From contig JALULO010000270.1 of NCBI GenBank assembly GCA_027056215.1, positions 1 to 20,275 of the forward strand: 20,275 nt of DNA, in the 5' to 3' direction. This document shows, piece by piece, positions 14,591-20,275 of the stretch (position 1 is the stretch's first letter; each line of letters starts with the position of its first letter). The stretch comes from Campylobacterales bacterium. GTDB lineage: Bacteria; Campylobacterota; Campylobacteria; Campylobacterales; QNZT01. The notes beneath the pieces are model-generated. The model was not told where the DNA came from and searched no databases. It saw only the letters and a list, made by a program, of their open reading frames with translations. A program made the translations under genes and the position numbers.

Positions 14591-15799
14591 TTATCGAATC
14601 ATCTGTAAAGGATTTATATGCTTTTCATTTTGTGTCACTTCAAAAGTAAGGGTATTTGCTACTTTTCCGATAACATAACCTTTTGGAATACGTTTGTTTT
14701 CTCTGATTGTTGGTGCGATTTTTGATAAGTGAGCATAGATTGTATGGATTTTATGAGTATGTTCTATGATGATAACATATCCCAACATAGGTGTTTTGTT
14801 TGCGTATACAATCTTCCCATCAAGGACGTTACGCACTTTAGAGTTTGGTATATTTGGCTTTAAAATCACAGAGTCATTGAAAATTTTGATTTTATAGATT
14901 GGGTCGGTATAATTTCCAAATTTTTGTAGTACTCTATAAGATTTTAAAGGGGCAGAAGTTTTAGCGCCTCTATATGTTACAACGGAGGTTTTTTGGTAAG
15001 ATGATCCTATTTGGCGTACGTTGATATTATTGTTTTTTGTTTGTGTGATTTTTGTCTGTTCTTTTTCTCTTTTGGTGATATTGAGTTTTTGTAACATGGT
15101 CTTTAACGTCTGTTTTTCTTTTCTAATACGTGCTAGTTTACGTAAATAAGCATTTTGTTTTTTATGTAGATTATTGATGGTAGCTTTTTGTAAGTTGGAA
15201 AGTTTGGAAAGTTTGGTTCTCTCATGACGTAGTCTGTTGATATTAAACTGTAGTTTTGTTAATTCTGATTTTATTATCTTTCTATTGTTTTGCAATTTAA
15301 TATATCTTGATTTTGTAGATGAAAATTTTTCTTTTAAAATATGTTGATAGGTATTTAAGATTTCTTGCATGATGATATCATCACTATCATGATCAAAAGA
15401 ATGAAAGCTGTTTTTATCATCTCCACTTTCATTTATCATCGTGATAGCGATCTCTTTTGAAAGGATATTAGTGATTTTCTTGTTGACTTGATTCTCTCTT
15501 TTTTGCAGAGCATTATAAAGTTTTTCTACTTTTTTTAGTTCAATAGTTTTGTTACTGCTTTTATGTTTTTGTGTCTCAATCTTTGTGATGGTTTCACGGA
15601 TATCTTGCTTTAGTTTTGAAAGTTTTCTGTTTTCAAGGGTTATATCTGCTGCTAGTACATTTAACCTTTTTGAAAGCTTCTTTTCCTGATATCTTTTTGT
15701 ATGTATTTGAGATTTTGTGTTTGAAATTTTCTCTTCAACATCAGCCTGTATATAAACAACAGACAGCAACAATCCCAATGTTATAACAACAATCTTCAT
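14591..15799 (-). CDS. EnvC-like coiled-coil protein with degenerate LytM (M23) domain
   Basis: A 402-residue exported protein. A signal peptide (about 1-19) is followed by two long coiled-coil stretches (about 20-115 and 150-250) rich in K, E, L and I, a linker, and a C-terminal LytM/M23 fold (about 285-402) recognisable from VLDGKIVYANKTPMLGYVIIIEH, YAHLS and GKV...LTFEV in order. Active M23 enzymes hold zinc with H...D and HxH. Here the HxH is TLT (383-385), and the region of the first ligands reads FNDSVILK, so only His357 of YAHLS remains. As in E. coli EnvC, it should not cleave peptidoglycan but activate an amidase under control of FtsEX, whose genes lie directly upstream; the amidase is further down the cluster. 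The start is ATG 15799, 7 nt after ftsX, with a weak ribosome site. Confidence 0.88.
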   Translation of the reverse strand: MKIVVITLGLLLSVVYIQADVEEKISNTKSQIHTKRYQEKKLSKRLNVLAADITLENRKLSKLKQDIRETITKIETQKHKSSNKTIELKKVEKLYNALQKRENQVNKKITNILSKEIAITMINESGDDKNSFHSFDHDSDDIIMQEILNTYQHILKEKFSSTKSRYIKLQNNRKIIKSELTKLQFNINRLRHERTKLSKLSNLQKATINNLHKKQNAYLRKLARIRKEKQTLKTMLQKLNITKREKEQTKITQTKNNNINVRQIGSSYQKTSVVTYRGAKTSAPLKSYRVLQKFGNYTDPIYKIKIFNDSVILKPNIPNSKVRNVLDGKIVYANKTPMLGYVIIIEHTHKIHTIYAHLSKIAPTIRENKRIPKGYVIGKVANTLTFEVTQNEKHINPLQMIR

Positions 15800-15806
15800 C
15801 TTTTGT

Positions 15807-16616
15807 TTATCTTTGTTTATGTTGTAATATAATGACAGTTACAGATATAATCGATATGATCAGCGAAAGAAAAATAAGATATGTTACATCCCAAAAAAAA
15901 TGAAAATTATTTAAATCTATTCCCAAATCACGATATATTGATGCAAAATTTGCAAAACCGGGTATGATTAAAAATGCAATTCCAACCAATATAGAAGCAA
16001 TAATCGCATCTACAATAACAGACTTATACAATGACGCACTTTTCATCCAGTAGGGTGCACCAAAAAGTCCCATGATATACATACGTTGTCGATGTTGGAG
16101 TGTCCATATCTCCATCTGCTTGATGATGAGCAATATTGCTATAAGTGTGATAAAAACAGTGAAAATAAAAGATGCACTTTTAGAAAGTCTCAAAAACTGA
16201 TGAAATTTATTAAATGTTTTTTTAAATGTTTCAATCTTCTCTACACCTTTGATGTTTTTAAGTTTCTGTGAAATTTTTTGTAATTCACTTTCATCTGGTA
16301 AAACACTCAGTTTTAAAGAGTAAAATCTTGGTAAATTTGCTTTTAAAAAGACCATATCTGCTTTAGAAATATCTTTTTTAAGTTTTTTAAAATATCTATC
16401 TTTTGGAATTTCTGTGATTTGTTTCAGTGATGGAACAATTTTCTTGATATCTTCACTTTTTAATGGTAACTTTGAAACTGCGATGATAGTATATTCACCG
16501 GCCAGTTTAGATTCGTATACGGATACAGCACGATTTAGCATCGTAGAAAATTGAATGCTAAAAAGTAGTATAAAAAGTGGGATGATAAAGGAGAGATGAT
16601 TTTTAAGAGACTGCAT
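15807..16616 (-). CDS. ftsX: Cell division protein FtsX
   Basis: A 269-residue inner-membrane protein with the FtsX layout: one helix near the N-terminus (about 8-28), a large periplasmic loop (about 30-145) and three helices (about 148-168, 200-220, 243-263). The QMEIWTLQHRQRMYIMGLFGAP stretch after the second helix is the cytoplasmic coupling loop that meets FtsE. The periplasmic loop would bind the EnvC-like coiled coil encoded next and pass on ATP-driven motion. ATG 16616 lies 14 nt inside the end of ftsE, with GAAGGA upstream, so the two subunits are translationally coupled. Confidence 0.92.
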   Translation of the reverse strand: MQSLKNHLSFIIPLFILLFSIQFSTMLNRAVSVYESKLAGEYTIIAVSKLPLKSEDIKKIVPSLKQITEIPKDRYFKKLKKDISKADMVFLKANLPRFYSLKLSVLPDESELQKISQKLKNIKGVEKIETFKKTFNKFHQFLRLSKSASFIFTVFITLIAILLIIKQMEIWTLQHRQRMYIMGLFGAPYWMKSASLYKSVIVDAIIASILVGIAFLIIPGFANFASIYRDLGIDLNNFHFFWDVTYLIFLSLIISIISVTVIILQHKQR

Positions 16617-17274
16617 ATATAGTTCCTTCGTCTAAAAAGTACTGTTTATAATCGATACCCATCGTTTGAGGGATCCTGTGTGTTGCAACAATAATAGTAC
16701 TACCGATATGTTGTCTAACACTTTTTAAAAGATTCCAGATCACTTCTGATGAGTAGTCATCAAGATTACCTGTCGGTTCATCAGCGATAATCAGTACTGG
16801 ATTATGTGCCAGTGCGCGTGCCATTGCGACACGTTGCTGTTCTCCACCACTCAGTTCCATCGGAAACTTTTCTGTTTTGTGAGAGAGTTTGACATGTTTT
16901 AACAGTTTATGTGCCTGCATCTTACAAACTTGTTTCGAATAACCAGCGATCATGAGTGGTAACATCACATTTTTTTCGACGCTCCACTCGTTGATCAGTT
17001 TATAATCCTGAAAAATCACACCGATATGTTTTCTCAAAAGACTAAGCTTTGTACTGTTGATAGATTCTAGATCAAAACCACATACGTTGAGTTTACCACC
17101 ACTGACAGGTAACTCACCGTAAAGAGATTTTAAAAATGTTGATTTTCCACTACCACTTTTTCCGGTTAAAAATATAAAATCTTTTTGTTGTACCTGAAAA
17201 TTAGTATCTTTGATAACCGGTTCATTTTTTTTATAAGCAAGGACAAGGTCAGTTGCTTGGATAATATTAGACAT
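16603..17274 (-). CDS. ftsE: Cell division ATP-binding protein FtsE
   Basis: A 223-residue ABC-type ATPase that pairs with FtsX at the division ring. Walker A is GKSGSGKS (38-45), the Q-loop glutamine is in VIFQDYKL, the signature is LSGGEQQRVAMARAL (141-155), Walker B is LIIADEPTGNLD (161-172), and the switch histidine is His199 (ATHR). All catalytic residues are present. I chose ATG 17274 (MSNIIQATDL) rather than an in-frame codon 36 nt upstream. The first domain strand starts here, and the ATG overlaps the trmB stop by 8 nt (ATGTCTAA). Confidence 0.95.
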   Translation of the reverse strand: MSNIIQATDLVLAYKKNEPVIKDTNFQVQQKDFIFLTGKSGSGKSTFLKSLYGELPVSGGKLNVCGFDLESINSTKLSLLRKHIGVIFQDYKLINEWSVEKNVMLPLMIAGYSKQVCKMQAHKLLKHVKLSHKTEKFPMELSGGEQQRVAMARALAHNPVLIIADEPTGNLDDYSSEVIWNLLKSVRQHIGSTIIVATHRIPQTMGIDYKQYFLDEGTIYAVS

Positions 17275-18439
17275 ATAAAAACTCTTTGATAATTTTATGT
17301 GATTTGACATTTTGTGTCAAGGGCAGCATCGTGGACGGAAAATATTGTATCTTATTTTCTTTAAAAAGTAAAAATTTATGTTCTGGTTTTTCATACGCAC
17401 CCAAAGAAATCTTGATAAAACCATTTTTTTCATCTATGAAATAAATATCTTCAAAGTGCACAAAGTGGTCATCGCCTTTGATTGTGATATTTTGGAATCG
17501 TTTTTGAACATCCTCAAAAGAGACTTCTTCTTCAAATGTGATCGTATCAAAACTTTTTTTCTCTTCTGATCGTTCTTCATTTGTGAGGATAAAATCATAG
17601 ATATTTTTTTCTTTTCTTTTCCATCTATCTTCATATTTACTTGAAATAGGAAGATCATAGTTTTTGCGTATATGCAAATCATACTTGCTTAAGTTGTTAA
17701 ACGTATCCCAAGCATAAGCAAAATAGTTTTCACTGTCTGTACGAAGTTCTAGTGTGCCTTGTTCTCGGAGTACTCGGAGAGATTCTTGTACAAATGCATC
17801 AGATATAACACGACGATGGGGCTTTTTATCCCATGGTACGGGGAAATGTACAAAGATCTGTGCTACAGTGTTAGAGTGAAGGAGTTGCAAAAAGATTCTG
17901 GCATCAAAATCTGCGATGAGGATATTGTCGATTTCTTGCAATTTACACTGTTTTATGACTTGTTCGATCGATGGTTTATGTATCTCTATGCCGATGATGA
18001 GTTTATCAGGATTTTGTTTTGCTTGATATAAAAGATGTCTGCCACTTCCAAAACCAACTTCAACGATGATCTTTTTTTTATAGCTAAGCTGTGTGACAAA
18101 ATACTCTATACCCTTTAATATACTAAAATCTTCTTCTTGGATAATTGATTTTTTTTCTGGATGAATATTTGCATAAGTGAGTTCAAGATCATGCAGCGAG
18201 GCAAATGAGTGCAAGGCATCTTGTAAAATAGATACAGGAGAGAGCCTTGTAAGTTTTTGTGTTTTTATAAGTGTGTTGTGCTTACGTTGTAAAATCTGTA
18301 ATAAAAAAGCTTTTTCACCATATGTTGTCAGTACCAGTTGTTCACCCCTTGGTGAAGTGGCATAAGAATGAAAAGTAAACCCATTGTCTGATGCAGGCAA
18401 GACAATGGGTTCAAATGCAGTTGTTTGTATATTGGGCAT
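17267..18439 (-). CDS. trmB: tRNA (guanine-N7-)-methyltransferase TrmB, long form
   Basis: This enzyme makes m7G46 in the variable loop of tRNAs, using S-adenosylmethionine. The catalytic core is at about 105-290: SAM-binding VEVGFGSGRH (126-135), an acidic IGIEI strand end, HFPVPWDKKPHRR (198-210, the family FPDPWPKK-H-RR motif) and LRTDSENYF. Most TrmB proteins have about 210-240 residues; this one has 390, with some 105 extra residues before the core and about 100 after it. The same long form is known in Campylobacter. The extensions show no motif I recognise and may bind tRNA or a partner. The ATG is 5 nt after the lipoprotein stop without a clear binding site, so it may rely on coupled translation. 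Confidence 0.94.
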   Translation of the reverse strand: MPNIQTTAFEPIVLPASDNGFTFHSYATSPRGEQLVLTTYGEKAFLLQILQRKHNTLIKTQKLTRLSPVSILQDALHSFASLHDLELTYANIHPEKKSIIQEEDFSILKGIEYFVTQLSYKKKIIVEVGFGSGRHLLYQAKQNPDKLIIGIEIHKPSIEQVIKQCKLQEIDNILIADFDARIFLQLLHSNTVAQIFVHFPVPWDKKPHRRVISDAFVQESLRVLREQGTLELRTDSENYFAYAWDTFNNLSKYDLHIRKNYDLPISSKYEDRWKRKEKNIYDFILTNEERSEEKKSFDTITFEEEVSFEDVQKRFQNITIKGDDHFVHFEDIYFIDEKNGFIKISLGAYEKPEHKFLLFKENKIQYFPSTMLPLTQNVKSHKIIKEFLYV

Positions 18440-18444
18440 ATGTA

Positions 18445-19719
18445 CTATCTATTTAAATCATGTACTTCTATGGTTACAGCCTGAGAAGGTTCTGTCGGTA
18501 TACCAACATGATTTACTCCTATAACGTAATAGGTATATTTGGTATTTGGCTTTATCTTTCTATCAATAAATCTTACCAGCTGTTTATCACTTTTAAAATC
18601 AACGATTTTAAGTTTACGTAAACGCCAGCCATCCCAGTATTTTTTGATGATAGTATAGCTTGCGATATCTTCTTTTGGTGGTGACCATGTTAAAATAATA
18701 GCATTGTTTCTAAGCACAGCAGTATGAATCTCTGGTCCTGTACCATAGCCCATCGTTTTACCTTTTGCAACTACCACACCTTTTGGTGATTCCATATTGT
18801 CATGATCGACAGCTGTGATTTGATAGTAGCGGATAACGCCGTCTTTATTGATCTTGTCAACGTAGCTCTTTTCTTTAGTAGAAGCTAAAAAAGTATAAAT
18901 CGTATCTTTAAATGCACTAGAATAAACATTATAATGATCTACTGATCCTTCAGGATTTGGATCAGCCCAAGTGATTTGAATCTGTTTTGGCATATTGTCT
19001 GTGGCATTGATACGGGTGATTGTTTGCGGCAAAGGTTTGGCATGTGCACTCATCACTTTACTTGGACCCGAAACTACTCCGTCAAATGTTTTGGCACGGA
19101 TACGATAGTCATAGGTACGTCCTGGTAGTACACCTTTGTCAATATACTCAACATTTAATCTGTTTCGTAAGATGATGATTCTTTTCCAGTTCGATTTTGC
19201 TTGATCACTACGTTCGATAATATATGCCTTAACCAAAGGATTTGGATGTACCCTCCATAAAATCTTGATACGATTTGGCAAATCTGAAATCGCTTCCACG
19301 ACAACAGGCGGTTTAATACGACCTCTTGTAGAAGATGTTTCTGTTGTACTTGTGAGGGAAACACGACCATCTTTTGTAAAGATAGATACTTTATAGGCGT
19401 AGGTCGAATTTGGTTTTAGATTTGTATCTGTGTAGTGTGCGCTATAACGATCAGGAAGAATTTTTATAAGTTGATAACCACCGCCATTTTCACTTCTAAA
19501 TATTCGATAACCAGCGATAAAACTCTGTGTAAGAGGTTTCCATTCAATCGCTATTTCTGACATTGTATTTACTGTTCTGATATCTTTAACTGTTGGAAGA
19601 GAACGATCCAACCTGAGGTTGTTTAAACCAGGTATACTTGTTTGAAAATCTTTAGAACTACAACCGCTAAAAAGCAGTATCAAACCTAGAAATAATGTAA
19701 TCGGGATTAGTTTTCTCAT
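18445..19719 (-). CDS. flpA: Fibronectin type III repeat lipoprotein, FlpA homologue
   Basis: A 424-residue outer-envelope lipoprotein. The signal peptide ends in the lipobox LFSGC, with lipidated Cys20. Four fibronectin type III-like domains follow at about 42-128, 137-228, 230-320 and 328-420. Each has an early tryptophan (W60, W155, W251, W345) and a late tyrosine motif (TYAYKV, TYDYRI, YYQI, TYYVIG). By order (between rluD and trmB) and shape it corresponds to C. jejuni FlpA (Cj1279c), an adhesin that binds host fibronectin. Whether this homologue binds anything of the kind is unknown. ATG 19719 is preferred, since AAAGGA lies 5 nt upstream; the TTG just before it would leave too little space. 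The gene starts 53 nt inside rluD. Confidence 0.88.
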   Translation of the reverse strand: MRKLIPITLFLGLILLFSGCSSKDFQTSIPGLNNLRLDRSLPTVKDIRTVNTMSEIAIEWKPLTQSFIAGYRIFRSENGGGYQLIKILPDRYSAHYTDTNLKPNSTYAYKVSIFTKDGRVSLTSTTETSSTRGRIKPPVVVEAISDLPNRIKILWRVHPNPLVKAYIIERSDQAKSNWKRIIILRNRLNVEYIDKGVLPGRTYDYRIRAKTFDGVVSGPSKVMSAHAKPLPQTITRINATDNMPKQIQITWADPNPEGSVDHYNVYSSAFKDTIYTFLASTKEKSYVDKINKDGVIRYYQITAVDHDNMESPKGVVVAKGKTMGYGTGPEIHTAVLRNNAIILTWSPPKEDIASYTIIKKYWDGWRLRKLKIVDFKSDKQLVRFIDRKIKPNTKYTYYVIGVNHVGIPTEPSQAVTIEVHDLNR

Positions 19720-20275
19720 CAATGTCCTTTGTGGAAAAATCGTCGTATAGCATCGTATTAAAGTCCTTAAAAAGTGGGGCTTTTTTGATGATCAATTTAC
19801 CCGTTTTTGGATGGATAAAATAGATCAAATATGCGTGCAACATAACTCTTCCGATGATATCCCTTTTTTTCTTAAATCCGTATGTAAAATCATATATAAT
19901 ATGTCGGGATAAGGAGTCTAAGTGAACGCGGATTTGATGGGTTCTTCCAGTATAGAGTTTTGCTGCAATAAGCTCATGATTTTTACTTTCAGAAACACTT
20001 AACTTCACAAAAGCACTTTTCGCCTCACGACCACTGTTTACTACAGCCATCTTGGTACGGTTAACAGGGTTTCTTCCTATGGGCTTATTGACGATGATAT
20101 CTTCTTTAAGTGGGAGATCTATCAGTGCAAGATAATAACGTCCCATCGAACGATTTTCAAGTTGTTTACTTAAGTGTATATGGGCTTCATTGTTTTTAGC
20201 GATAACCAATGCCCCACTGGTCTCCTTATCGATGCGATGTACAATCCCATGACGTTCTTCACCACTAAGGGTAGA
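19667..20275 (-). CDS. rluD: Ribosomal large subunit pseudouridine synthase, RluA/RluD family, 5' part missing
   Basis: The open frame runs to the window edge, giving 202 residues without the true start. Near the edge it reads GIVHRIDKETSGALV, the RluA-family motif whose aspartate (HRID) is the catalytic residue for turning uridine into pseudouridine in 23S rRNA. Further on come ARE-like SGREAKSAFVKL, TGRTHQIRVHL (motif III) and DFTYGFKKK. The missing N-terminus would carry an S4 domain if it is RluD rather than RluA or RluC; this cannot be seen, so the exact target site is uncertain. In C. jejuni the gene in this place is Cj1280c. The 3' end overlaps flpA by 53 nt. Confidence 0.9.
   Translation of the reverse strand, partial: STLSGEERHGIVHRIDKETSGALVIAKNNEAHIHLSKQLENRSMGRYYLALIDLPLKEDIIVNKPIGRNPVNRTKMAVVNSGREAKSAFVKLSVSESKNHELIAAKLYTGRTHQIRVHLDSLSRHIIYDFTYGFKKKRDIIGRVMLHAYLIYFIHPKTGKLIIKKAPLFKDFNTMLYDDFSTKDIDEKTNPDYIISRFDTAF

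Noticed and set aside
1..20275. CRISPR arrays, insertion sequences, integrase sites, toxin-antitoxin or defence genes
   Set aside because: I saw no regularly spaced repeats, terminal inverted repeats, transposase motifs or tRNA targets; the genes are core functions in a conserved order.

Overview
The window is about 20.3 kb of AT-rich, densely packed bacterial DNA. Gene content and order point to the Campylobacterota (formerly Epsilonproteobacteria). The block from rluD to the amidase follows, as I recall it, the Campylobacter jejuni order Cj1280c to Cj1269c: pseudouridine synthase, FlpA-type lipoprotein, long TrmB, FtsE, FtsX, M23/EnvC-like protein, PyrH, RpoZ, SpoT, TyrS, flavin oxidoreductase and AmiC-type amidase. 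The TRAP transporter subunit, the fatty-acid desaturase and the class II aldolase suggest a free-living relative (Sulfurimonas, Sulfurovum or Arcobacter type) rather than a host-restricted species. The genus cannot be fixed from sequence reading alone.

Layout. (1) 1-3517, minus strand: an operon read as TrmN6-like methyltransferase, YkgJ-type cysteine-cluster protein, TPR lipoprotein, trpC and the start of a TRAP small permease (dctQ, cut by the window edge). Neighbouring genes overlap or nearly touch, so translational coupling is likely. (2) 3571-4287, plus strand: kdsB alone, divergent from that operon, followed by a 140-bp spacer with one hairpin. (3) 4428-5348, minus: an exported protein with two DUF302-like repeats. 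It is divergent from a membrane fatty-acid desaturase (5506-6468, plus). Their shared 157-bp promoter region carries two perfect direct repeats, each with an 11-bp period. (4) 6470-20275, minus: one uninterrupted run of 14 genes. It starts beyond the window with rluD and ends with a class II aldolase that stops 1 bp short of the desaturase stop codon.

How the genes fit together. The long minus-strand cluster joins translation and RNA maturation (RluD-type synthase, TrmB, TyrRS), growth-rate control (SpoT/Rel, omega subunit, UMP kinase) and septal cell-wall splitting. The last group is FtsE, FtsX, an EnvC-like protein with a degenerate LytM domain, and an AmiC-type amidase; together they would form an FtsEX-EnvC-amidase daughter-cell separation pathway. 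kdsB serves LPS synthesis and trpC tryptophan synthesis.

No tRNA, rRNA, CRISPR array, insertion sequence, prophage or other clear mobile element was seen. No stretch longer than about 160 bp lacks a gene. The region reads as conserved core genome. I found no obviously new defence or mobile system; the best leads are the phased repeats at 5391-5467, the EnvC-like pseudo-peptidase with its amidase, the FlpA homologue, the one-domain aldolase and the extended TrmB.
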